A stretch of DNA of 33,387 nucleotides, from assembly GCA_034007295.1 (NCBI GenBank), contig JAVERC010000037.1, positions 1 to 33,387 of the forward strand. The letters run 5' to 3'. The stretch's first letter is position 1. Every line of letters starts with the position of its first letter. The DNA is from JACKCP01 sp034007295. GTDB lineage: Bacteria; Desulfobacterota; Desulfobacteria; Desulfobacterales; JACKCP01. The notes beneath the pieces were generated by a model. It ran no database searches and was not told where the DNA came from. It saw nothing but the letters and a program-made list of their open reading frames with translations. Below, one piece after another: positions 17,174 to 25,315 of this stretch. Position numbers and translations under genes: made by a program.

Positions 17174-18619
17174 TTGAATTGGGCAGAATATCTATTTGAT
17201 TTTTACATAAAAGACAATGTTTCAGACAAAAAGATTATTTTGAGTGATAAAGCCTTTATCTGTAACAATAAAGAATTTTTAAACTTTATTAAAAGCAAAG
17301 GATTTAGTTTCAATGTTTCTGCCTCTTCGAAAGAGTTTATAAAAGCTGTTCATTCAGAAGTCGATATTATAATTTGTGATTACAGGAACGGAAAATTTTC
17401 TGTTTCAATTGCAAATAGTTTTTCTTTTCCTGTTATTGAAATGAATTATAATAATCTTCCTTTTAATATAGATGCCTTTCTTTTTGAAAGTATTGATTTT
17501 AATGACTTGCAAATTCTTATGAATTTTTCTTTACATAATCCAGATATTTTTATCCATGAGGTGAATTACAAATCCATATTAGATAGCGAGATAAAGAAAA
17601 AAAATGATGAAAATATAAAAGATTATATAAAAGTCTTTAAAGGTGTAATAGAGAATTCTAAAAATTTAACTTATGATGATATTCTTGAAATTGGAATAAA
17701 ATGGGGTGATTATATTTTTACCTGTTATGAATCAGGCTATACTCCAGATTTTACTTTTTTGGAAAAGTTGGATTCCATTGTTTTGAATTTTATTATTACT
17801 TCAGGTCTTAAAAATATTGCTTTTGAACCTCTTAAAAATTTTAAATCTGTTGAAAGAATATCTGGTTATTTATCTAAAAATTTTAATACTAAAACAGCTC
17901 TTTTATGTTTTGACGGAATGGGAGTTGCTGAATGGTTTTTGTTAAAAAAATATTTAAATGATTTTTCCTTTATAGAAAAACCTGTTTTTTCAATGATTCC
18001 ATCTGTTACCAGAATTTCCAGATTTGCAATATATTCTGGTAATATAGAAGAAATTTACAATTCCAAATCTCCAAATGAAGAAAAAGCTTTTAAAGAAAGA
18101 TTTAATAACGGAGTCTTTTTAAGAAATAAAAATAAAATTACAGATGATTCAATTCTTGGATTTAATTTTATATCAAAGATTTATAATATCTTTGATGATA
18201 CCGCTCATTCAACATTAGTGGACTCTGATAATTTTTCTAAAAACAGATACTTTAAAATTATTGAAGAATATCTTTATGGTTCGGGTATAAAGGATGAAGT
18301 AAAAACACTTATTAAAAACGGATATAAAATTTTTTTCTGCTCTGATCATGGTTGCACAGTCTCTCAAGGTAATGGATACAGGTTTGAAAAATATCTCATT
18401 GATTCTTTTTCCAAAAGAGGAACAATAATTAAAACTAACTCTTTTCTAAATAAAGGTAATTATTTCATCTATAATCCTGGCAATGGTTTAGATATCAAAA
18501 TTGTACTAGCACCTCCTTTAAAAATGTTTGCAAATATGGATACTTTTGAGATAACACATGGTGGCGTTGGTATAGAAGAAATTGTAATCCCTTTTATTGA
18601 GGTAGAAGAGAAGGTTTAA
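17174..18619 (+). CDS. pglZ: BREX PglZ-domain protein (alkaline phosphatase superfamily)
   Basis: The 481-aa protein has the PglZ metal-site signatures: LLCFDGMGVAEWF with D247, FFCSDHGCTVSQG with D391 H392, and the closing THGGVGIEEIVIPFIEVEE with H462. PglZ is a shared component of all BREX types; related proteins bind divalent metal and can cleave phosphodiesters. The start codon is TTG at 17174, since no ATG occurs in frame before about residue 95 and AAGGA lies 6 bases upstream; a rarer start may lower its level relative to its neighbours. The length looks short compared with the 600 or more residues I recall for many PglZ proteins; the N-terminal 200 residues before the catalytic domain are compact. 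It is followed after 5 bases by brxA. Confidence 0.88.
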   Translation: MNWAEYLFDFYIKDNVSDKKIILSDKAFICNNKEFLNFIKSKGFSFNVSASSKEFIKAVHSEVDIIICDYRNGKFSVSIANSFSFPVIEMNYNNLPFNIDAFLFESIDFNDLQILMNFSLHNPDIFIHEVNYKSILDSEIKKKNDENIKDYIKVFKGVIENSKNLTYDDILEIGIKWGDYIFTCYESGYTPDFTFLEKLDSIVLNFIITSGLKNIAFEPLKNFKSVERISGYLSKNFNTKTALLCFDGMGVAEWFLLKKYLNDFSFIEKPVFSMIPSVTRISRFAIYSGNIEEIYNSKSPNEEKAFKERFNNGVFLRNKNKITDDSILGFNFISKIYNIFDDTAHSTLVDSDNFSKNRYFKIIEEYLYGSGIKDEVKTLIKNGYKIFFCSDHGCTVSQGNGYRFEKYLIDSFSKRGTIIKTNSFLNKGNYFIYNPGNGLDIKIVLAPPLKMFANMDTFEITHGGVGIEEIVIPFIEVEEKV

Positions 18620-18624
18620 ATTAT

Positions 18625-19332
18625 ATGATAGGATTAGACAGGCCTGTTAAACCAGAATGGATTTATCAGCTTTTAAATATTATAAAAGTTGGTACTAAGC
18701 CTTCTGAATACAATGAAGTATTTGAAAATATTGCTGTTGAATTAACAGGAAAAGAAGGAAAGAGAAAAGTAAGAACAATAATATACAGAAATTTTATTTA
18801 TTCTTTTCAAAAGACAAAAACAAAAATCGAACCAAATATTTTTATAGAATTAAGCAATAAAAAAGACCTAAATTTTTTAAAACCAATTTTTCTTGCTAAA
18901 ATTCTTTTTGATTATGATATCTGCAGGTTTGTTGTTCCAAAGTTTTATTTATTAAAAAATGATAAAAATGAAATAAACTTAAGCCTGATTTCCAAAAAAA
19001 TGGTTCAGGAATATGGTGATCGTGATGTTGTAAAAAGATCTGTGCGGTCATTTATTAAAACCCTTTCTTTTTTTAACTATATTACCTTAAAAGACAAATC
19101 TATAATTATTTTAAATGAACCAATTGATATTTCTACTGACCAGTGGTCATTTATTATTCAGCTGTATTCAGAATTTTTTTTAAAATCAAAATTTATTGAT
19201 ATTGAAAATTTTCACCAGGATTTATTTTTTTATTTAAACAAAGATTCTTTTTATGAATGTATAAAAGAAAATCATGGGGAAAAATGGGAATATATAAGAG
19301 ATCATTCTAGGAATATTTTAATTTTTAAATAA
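18625..19332 (+). CDS. brxA: BrxA-like protein of type 3 BREX
   Basis: The 235-aa protein starts IGLDRPVKPEWIYQLLNI, has ELTGKEGKRKVRTIIYRNF at about 53-72 and EYGDRDVVKRSVRSFIKTL at about 131-149, and is rich in helices with basic patches. These strings agree with what I remember for the last gene of type 3 BREX operons, called brxA; in type 1 BREX, BrxA is a small DNA-binding helical protein. No catalytic motif is seen. It is the fifth and last gene in the operon, 5 bases after pglZ. No clean terminator follows; a pair of 8-bp complementary runs about 40-110 bases downstream is too loose to call. Membership in the operon is certain, the family name is by context and memory. Confidence 0.72.
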   Translation: MIGLDRPVKPEWIYQLLNIIKVGTKPSEYNEVFENIAVELTGKEGKRKVRTIIYRNFIYSFQKTKTKIEPNIFIELSNKKDLNFLKPIFLAKILFDYDICRFVVPKFYLLKNDKNEINLSLISKKMVQEYGDRDVVKRSVRSFIKTLSFFNYITLKDKSIIILNEPIDISTDQWSFIIQLYSEFFLKSKFIDIENFHQDLFFYLNKDSFYECIKENHGEKWEYIRDHSRNILIFK

Positions 19333-19507
19333 TTTTTAGTAGTTTTCAAAATCTGCGTCATGTTTCAGCATCAACGGTTACACAAAAAGAGGTTGAATTT
19401 GGTTTGCTATTTTCTTTTACGGTTTTTTATTTTTTTTAGTAAAGCCTTTTTGTTTAATAAATATATATAAATTAAATTTTATAAATATTTAAATAAAGAG
19501 ATAAAAA

Positions 19508-19639
19508 ATGAAACTATCTTTAAAAGAAAAAGAGTATATTTACAAAAAGTTATGGGAAACAAAGTTGAAAAACGAACTTTGTAAAAATAAAACTTTAATA
19601 CAACAAATTGCCAAAACAAGTGCAGTTATACTCAAATAA
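19508..19639 (+). CDS. Possible small protein, 43 aa
   Basis: ATG 19508 with AAAGAG eight bases upstream opens a 43-codon frame ending TAA at 19637. The product (MKLSLKEKEYIYKKLWETKL...) is lysine-rich, predicted helical, with one cysteine and a short hydrophobic end (TSAVILK). It lies 175 bases after the BREX operon in otherwise noncoding, AT-rich DNA between the island and ssrA. Such lysine-rich short frames appear easily in AT-rich sequence, so it is a candidate only. Nothing else was recognised between 19333 and 19803. Confidence 0.4.
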   Translation: MKLSLKEKEYIYKKLWETKLKNELCKNKTLIQQIAKTSAVILK

Positions 19640-19803
19640 TAATCAGAGTTTGCGTACAGTGTTTATTGTTATATTTATTTTTGAGATTTTAACTATTGTT
19701 CCTGATAAGAGAGATGTTTTTATTTTTTCTCCAGACTAGCTAAAAAATATTTTCAAATTAAATAAAAAAAAGGTGATTTTTGATGGAAAAAATAATTTTC
19801 AAG

Positions 19804-19832
19804 AAAAAAATTTAAGGTACCTTTTTAAATTT
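19804..19832 (-). terminator. ssrA: Probable terminator of tmRNA
   Basis: On the minus strand, AAATTT-AA-AAG-GTAC-CTT-AAATTT forms a hairpin with a two-base bulge and is followed directly by a run of T. It sits 38 bases past the CCA end of tmRNA. The stem is AT-rich, so the strength is moderate. Confidence 0.5.
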
Positions 19833-19869
19833 GCAACTTGTTGATTTTATTAGATAAATTGATTTTTGA

Positions 19870-20217
19870 TGGTGGAGGCGCCGGGAATTGAACCCGGGTC
19901 CGGGGAAGTTCCACAAAGACTTCTACATGCTTAGTCTGTAGATTTAATCTTGCAGCCAAAACCTTTTACAGACAGAAGTTTTTGACTGCCAGTCCGCTAA
20001 ATTTAATCTTTATATCCACGGACGGGATAAAAAGACGAGATCGCTAGTGTCGACGCCCAGATCCGGAGACGCAATCTTACTCCGGCAGGACGGTAGCTTA
20101 TGCTGCTACAGCGTAGTTATAATCGTCTGCGATTATGTTTATATCCGCATTATAAGGGTTGCGGGCCCTGCATGCCATCTTTGTTTCTATCAGCCCCGTC
20201 GAAACCAGATCGCCCCC
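19870..20217 (-). ncRNA. ssrA: Transfer-messenger RNA (tmRNA)
   Basis: One-piece tmRNA of 348 nt. The 5' end GGGGGCG (20217 down to 20211) pairs with CGCCTCC near the 3' end, followed by the encoded ACCA; one G-U wobble occurs in this 7-bp acceptor stem. The T-arm shows GGGTTCAATTCCC with its C-rich stem, and the 5' part has the conserved GATCTGGTTTCGACGGG. tmRNA with SmpB frees ribosomes stalled on broken messages and tags the incomplete protein for proteolysis. The tag frame is internal. The 3' end faces the BREX island. Confidence 0.98.
20098..20130 (-). other. ssrA: tmRNA proteolysis-tag reading frame
   Basis: Within tmRNA the resume codon GCA is preceded by TAATC and the frame reads ADDYNYAVAA followed by TAA. 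The AVAA/ALAA ending is the ClpXP-type degradation signal, and the tag is 10 residues long as encoded. The choice of resume codon follows the E. coli layout (TAGTC GCA). Confidence 0.9.
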
Positions 20218-20249
20218 AAATTGTAATAGAACTATTAAAAGCTCCAAAT

Positions 20250-20277
20250 AATATAACAACAGGCTGCAATGAGTCAA
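20250..20277 (-). promoter_or_regulatory. Sigma-70-type promoter of ssrA
   Basis: On the minus strand TTGACT (20277-20272) and TATATT (20255-20250) are spaced by 16 bases. Transcription would begin about 25 bases before the mature 5' end, giving the short leader that RNase P removes. Confidence 0.75.
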
Positions 20278-20363
20278 CTATAAATAAAATTATATTTTAT
20301 TTTTGAAATTTTACTAAAAAATTTTTTTCTGATAAATATATAAAAAACATAGAAATAAATAGT

Positions 20364-20500
20364 AACTGACCAAAAACGAAAATTTTTTGGTCAGTTCAAG
20401 GAAGATTAAAAATTAACCTTTAGATGCATTTAGTATTTTAAAAATTAAATTTTAAATCTGACTTTAAAATGAAAAAATAATACCGTCTTTGTTCAGCAGC
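20364..20500. mobile_element. MITE-like element, copy B
   Basis: This 137-bp relative of copy A has the same orientation and colinear similarity: ACCAAAAACGAAAATTTTTTG at the left, AAATTTAACCTTTAG-type centre (AAATTAACCTTTAGATGCAT), AAATTTTAAATCTGACTT, and CCGTCTTTGTTCAGC at the right. The ends are imperfect inverted repeats. No clear target duplication survives. It lies between the ssrA promoter and the hybrid kinase gene, filling most of the 361-base gap; the rest of the gap shows nothing else beyond the promoter. Confidence 0.75.
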
Positions 20501-20578
20501 TAATAAAAATCAGTCAAGATTTTAAATTAACAGTATTTTAATATAAAATTTAATTCCGTGTAAATTTTTGGAGATCAT

Positions 20579-23500
20579 ATGAAAAATAATTTATGGGAAA
20601 ATAAATTTAAGGCAATTTTTGATGAAACTTTTAATTTTACAGCTCTTATTTCATGTGACGGTACATTAACAGAAGTAAACAAAACTGCTCTTGAATTTGC
20701 TGGATTAAAAATTGAAGATGTTATTGGAATTAAAATCTGGGAAGCAGGGTGGTGGTTAGATAAAAACTTCAAGCAAATGAAACTTAAAGATTATGTTTTA
20801 AAGGCTTCTTCAGGTGAATTCGTTAGATATGAAACTGAAATAAAGGGAATAAATGGTAAAAAATCATTTATAGACTTTTCTCTTAAACCTGTTTTTGAAA
20901 ATAATGGCAAGGTTGATCAGCTAATTGCTGAAGGAAGAGATATAACAGATATAAAAAATTACAGGGATCAGTTAAATGCAAACAGAAAACAGCTTGAAAT
21001 ATTTGTAAAACATACTCCGGCAGCAGTAGCTATGTTTGATCAGAATATGACTTATCTTGCTGCTAGTGACCGCTGGTACACTGATTATGGAATAAAAGAT
21101 AAAAATATAATCGGAAAAACTCATTATGAAATTTTTCCAGAAATACTAAAATGTCCAAAATGGCTTGAAATTCACAAAAAATGTTTGAACGGGACAATTG
21201 AAAAAAAGGATAAGGATTTTTTTGTACGGGAAGATAATTCCATAGACTGGCTGAAATGGGAAATTCATCCATGGTTTGACAGTTCAGGCTCTGTCGGCGG
21301 AATAATAATGTTTACTGAAATTATTACAAAAGAAGTTGAGGCAGAAGCAGAAATAAAAAAACAAAGGCGAAATGCAGAAAAATATTTAAACCTTGCAGGA
21401 ACAATTATTGCTGCCTTTGATAAATCAGGAAAGATTAAACTTTTAAATAAAAAAGGGTGTGAAATTACAGGATACACTCAAAATGAAGCAGCAGGTCTTG
21501 ACTGGATAGAAAATTTTATTCCCGAAAATAAAAGGCCTGAAGTAAAAAATATTTTTAATAATATTGTTTCTGGAAATATAAAAAAATTTGAAAATGCTCA
21601 ATCTCAGATTTTAACAAAATCAGGGGAAATCAGAACTGTCTCATGGTCAAATACTGTTATTTATGATGATGACGGAAATTTTGAAGCAATAATGAGCTCG
21701 GGTGAAGATATAACCGATAAAAAAAATGCAGAAAAAAAAATATTTGAGCAGTCACAGCTTCTTGACCAGGTTATGGAAGCTGTTATTTCAACTGACATTA
21801 ATGGAGCACTTAATTACTGGAATAAGGGAGCTGAAAAATTATTTGGATATAAATTTGAGGAAATAAATCAAAAACACATATCCTTACTTTGCACACCTGA
21901 TAAAAATAGTTTTTTTGATAAAGAAATATTTCATAAATTTAAAAAAAAAGATGCTTTTTCCCTAGAATCAATACTTTTGAAAAAAAATGGAAAAACTTTT
22001 TATTCCCTTGTTTCAGTTTCAGTCAAAAAAAATAAAAAAGGAAATATATCAGGTATTATTTGTTCAATTATTGATATTTCAGCAAGAAAAGAATCTGAAA
22101 AACAAGTGCTTCAGCTCAACGAAAATTTGGAAAAAAGGGTTTTTGACAGGACACGACTGCTTGAAAATGCAAATTCAGCAGTACAGGAAGGCATAAAAAG
22201 AGCCAGACTAATCAAGGAAACAGCATCAGCTGCAAATTTGAGTAAAAATCCTTTTTCAGCCTTTGAAGAAGTTTTAAAGCTTGTCTGTAAATATTTAAAT
22301 TTTGACATAGGCCATGTTTACCTTACAGATGAGAAAAACAAAAATCTGCTTGTTCCTTCAAATATCTGGTACTCAAATGACCTAAAAAAATTTAGAAATT
22401 TTGTTGATGTAACTATGGAAACATATTTTCAAAAAGCACTTGGACTTCCAGGGATTATAATGGAAACTCACCAGACTCTATGGGTTGAAAATATTTATAA
22501 AGAAATAAAATTTTTAAGATCAAAATTCATGCAGGAACAAAATTTGATTTCAGCAGTTGGCTTTCCAGTTCTTGCCGGAGGAAAAACTGAAGCAGTATTT
22601 GAGTTTTATTCAACCTCATTTAAAAAAAGAGATTTAAAATTAGAAGATACCCTTATGGAAGCAGGTTCCCAATTAGGCTATGCTTTAGAACGCCATAAAA
22701 TTGATTTTGAGCTAAAAGAAAGTGAAAGCAAATTCAGAGCAATTTTTGAAAACAGTTCCCAGCTTCTTGGTCTTTTAACTTCAACAGGCCAAATTTTAAA
22801 TACCAACAAAACACTTTCAAAAATAACAGGAAGCAAGGCTGAAAACTATATAGGCAGATATATATGGGAGGGAAGGGAATGGATAGAAAAAGATTTTAAA
22901 GTAAAACTTAAAAATTATGTCAGTAAGGCAGCACAAGGGGAAATTATTAATCTTGAAACTGTTATTAAAGATAAGGAAAATAAAACAAGAAACATCGATT
23001 TTTCGCTCATCCCTGTAAAAAATGAAATTGGTGAAGTAACTTATATAATTCCTGAAGGTATTGATATTACCCTTAGAAGGCAGGCAGAAAATCAACTTGC
23101 AAAACTTGCTCTAGCAGTTCAAAAAACAATAAACGGAGTAATTATTACAGATCGTTTTGGTTTTATAGAATGGGTTAACCAGGGTTTTACAAGAATAACC
23201 GGATACAGCCTTGAGGAATGTCTGAATAAAAAACCAGGGTCTTTTCTTCAAGGTGAAAAAACTGACAAGACTGTTGTTAATAAAATTAGAAATGCAGTAA
23301 AATCAAAACAAGGGATTAAAACTTCTCTTTTAAATTATAAAAAAAATGGCGAAGAATTCTGGATTGAAATTGATATTCAGCCTGTTTTTGATGAAAACAA
23401 TCAGCTTGTAAATTTTATTTCAATAGAAAATGACATAACAGAGCGTTATGAAATGACAAAAGAACTCCAAAAGGCAAAGGATGAGGCTGAAAAAGCAAAT

Positions 23501-25273
23501 GAAGCAAAAGGCGAATTTCTTGCAAACATGAGTCATGAAATAAGAACTCCAATGAATGCAATTATTGGAATGACAAGACTTTTAAAACAGACTGTAACAA
23601 GTTCAAGGCAAAATGATTTTTTGAATAAAATTGAACTTTCAGGGAATACACTATTAAAACTTATAGAAGATATTTTAGATTTTTCAAAAATTGAAGCAGG
23701 CAAACTTGAAATAGAAAAAATAATGTTTTGTCCTCAAAAGGTTTTAGCTGATGCAGCTTCCTTGCTTGATGTTAAGGCAAAAGAAAAAGGACTTTTATTT
23801 AATTTGATTATTGATCCAGATGTTCCCTCAAATATTTATGGTGATCCATTCAGACTTTCCCAAATTTTTTTAAATCTTGTTTCAAATGCAGTAAAGTTTA
23901 CTGAAAAAGGAAAAATTAAAATTTTTGTGAATCTAATTTCAAAAAAAGACCATACAGCAAGGCTTGGTTTTGCAGTACAGGATACAGGAATTGGTATGGA
24001 TCAGGATTCTTTAAAAAAGCTTTTCAATCCTTTTACCCAGGCTGATATGTCTACTACAAGAAAATATGGCGGAACAGGACTTGGTCTTGCCATAAGCGAT
24101 AAACTTGTCAAAATCATGGGGGGATCAGGCATTACAGTAAAAAGCGAAATTGGAAAAGGCAGTATTTTTGAATTTATACTTGAATTTGAATATGAAGAAA
24201 AATCAGAATTATTAACAAAAAAAACAAAACTTCCACCTGAAAAAATTTCATTAAATTTACTCAAAGGCAAAAAAATACTTATTGCAGAGGACAATGACTT
24301 AAATATTGAAGTTGCAGAGCTTTTACTTAAATCAGCCGGAATAATAACAGATACTGCTAGAAACGGCTTTGAAGCCTTTGAAAAAATAAAAAATGAAAAT
24401 TATGATGCTGTTTTAATGGATATTCAGATGCCTGTACTTGACGGATACAGTTCAGCTGAAAAAATTCGTCATGAACTTGATAACGAAAAAAAAGATATCC
24501 CAATAATTGCAATGACAGCACATGCTATGGAAAGGGACAGAAAAAAAGCACTTGAACATAAAATTGAATACTATGTAACAAAACCTGTAAATCCGGATAT
24601 TTTATTTGAAACAATTTCTAAAGCTCTTTTTGAAAAAAATCATGTTTTAAATATTGGAGAAAAAATAAATTCCAAAGACCAGAAAAAAGATTATGGACTT
24701 AAAAAATTTGATGAAAAAAGATTAAGTTTAATTTTCCAAAATGACATTGAAGGCTTAAAAGAAATTTTAAAAAGTTTCAGCAGAAAATATATTTTTTTCA
24801 AAAAAGAATTTTCAGATTTTTTAGTTAATAATGAAAAGCAAAAAGCACTTGAAATTCTTCATGGAATCAAAGGTGCTTCAGGAAATCTTGGAATAAATAA
24901 TTTGTATGAAACAATAAAAAATCTTGAAATAAGCTTAATAAATAATGATCTAGAAAATATAAATAAATTTTTACAAGGTTTTAATAAGGAATTGGACGAG
25001 GTTTTAAAAGAAATTGAAAGTTTCTGCTTTAGCTTGGAAAATGAAAAATTACCCTTAGTTGATGAAAAGGAATTTTTAAAATTTTTAAATGAAAATAAAA
25101 TTCTTATAAAAAAAAGAAGTCCCCTTGCAGTAGAAAAAATTGAAAATTTTGTTAAAATAATACCTGAAAGGTTTAAAGAGCAGGGTATGGAAATATATGA
25201 ATTTTTAAAGTCATATAATTTTTCAAAGGCTCTTGAAAAAACAGATGAAATAATAAAAAAATTTGAAAAATAA
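20579..25273 (+). CDS. Multi-PAS/GAF hybrid histidine kinase with REC and HPt domains
   Basis: The 1564-aa cytoplasmic-looking sensor has no membrane segment. Domains in order: four PAS domains (about 10-125, 135-255, 265-380, 390-505), a coiled linker, a GAF domain (about 545-700), two more PAS domains (about 710-825 and 840-960), HisKA with phosphorylated H986 in NMSHEIRTPMNAIIG, an HATPase with DTGIGMD and GGTGLGLAI, a receiver with D1281 in AVLMDIQMPVLDG, and an HPt domain with H1428 in LHGIKGASGNLG. It therefore holds a full phosphorelay on one chain. PAS 1 and PAS 5 are clearly similar to each other (both have IWE-x-x-x-W-x-x-KDF-type segments), pointing to internal duplication. It starts at ATG 20579 after GGAG. 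The next gene, an HD-GYP response regulator, is its likely output. The signal is unknown. Confidence 0.95.
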   Translation: MKNNLWENKFKAIFDETFNFTALISCDGTLTEVNKTALEFAGLKIEDVIGIKIWEAGWWLDKNFKQMKLKDYVLKASSGEFVRYETEIKGINGKKSFIDFSLKPVFENNGKVDQLIAEGRDITDIKNYRDQLNANRKQLEIFVKHTPAAVAMFDQNMTYLAASDRWYTDYGIKDKNIIGKTHYEIFPEILKCPKWLEIHKKCLNGTIEKKDKDFFVREDNSIDWLKWEIHPWFDSSGSVGGIIMFTEIITKEVEAEAEIKKQRRNAEKYLNLAGTIIAAFDKSGKIKLLNKKGCEITGYTQNEAAGLDWIENFIPENKRPEVKNIFNNIVSGNIKKFENAQSQILTKSGEIRTVSWSNTVIYDDDGNFEAIMSSGEDITDKKNAEKKIFEQSQLLDQVMEAVISTDINGALNYWNKGAEKLFGYKFEEINQKHISLLCTPDKNSFFDKEIFHKFKKKDAFSLESILLKKNGKTFYSLVSVSVKKNKKGNISGIICSIIDISARKESEKQVLQLNENLEKRVFDRTRLLENANSAVQEGIKRARLIKETASAANLSKNPFSAFEEVLKLVCKYLNFDIGHVYLTDEKNKNLLVPSNIWYSNDLKKFRNFVDVTMETYFQKALGLPGIIMETHQTLWVENIYKEIKFLRSKFMQEQNLISAVGFPVLAGGKTEAVFEFYSTSFKKRDLKLEDTLMEAGSQLGYALERHKIDFELKESESKFRAIFENSSQLLGLLTSTGQILNTNKTLSKITGSKAENYIGRYIWEGREWIEKDFKVKLKNYVSKAAQGEIINLETVIKDKENKTRNIDFSLIPVKNEIGEVTYIIPEGIDITLRRQAENQLAKLALAVQKTINGVIITDRFGFIEWVNQGFTRITGYSLEECLNKKPGSFLQGEKTDKTVVNKIRNAVKSKQGIKTSLLNYKKNGEEFWIEIDIQPVFDENNQLVNFISIENDITERYEMTKELQKAKDEAEKANEAKGEFLANMSHEIRTPMNAIIGMTRLLKQTVTSSRQNDFLNKIELSGNTLLKLIEDILDFSKIEAGKLEIEKIMFCPQKVLADAASLLDVKAKEKGLLFNLIIDPDVPSNIYGDPFRLSQIFLNLVSNAVKFTEKGKIKIFVNLISKKDHTARLGFAVQDTGIGMDQDSLKKLFNPFTQADMSTTRKYGGTGLGLAISDKLVKIMGGSGITVKSEIGKGSIFEFILEFEYEEKSELLTKKTKLPPEKISLNLLKGKKILIAEDNDLNIEVAELLLKSAGIITDTARNGFEAFEKIKNENYDAVLMDIQMPVLDGYSSAEKIRHELDNEKKDIPIIAMTAHAMERDRKKALEHKIEYYVTKPVNPDILFETISKALFEKNHVLNIGEKINSKDQKKDYGLKKFDEKRLSLIFQNDIEGLKEILKSFSRKYIFFKKEFSDFLVNNEKQKALEILHGIKGASGNLGINNLYETIKNLEISLINNDLENINKFLQGFNKELDEVLKEIESFCFSLENEKLPLVDEKEFLKFLNENKILIKKRSPLAVEKIENFVKIIPERFKEQGMEIYEFLKSYNFSKALEKTDEIIKKFEK

Positions 25274-25315
25274 TTATATTTGCAGAATTCAAATTTAATC
25301 AAAAAGAAGGCAAAA

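Noticed and set aside
19333..19507. Terminator after the BREX operon
   Set aside because: ACAAAAAG and CTTTTTGT are complementary but about 60 bases apart, with no compact GC-containing stem.
20100..20306. Plus-strand 68-codon frame across ssrA
   Set aside because: It is antisense to the tmRNA gene; its codons are explained by the conserved RNA.
25280..25315. TTG start adding 12 residues to the HD-GYP protein
   Set aside because: ATG 25316 has AAGAAGG at proper spacing and lies directly before the receiver domain.
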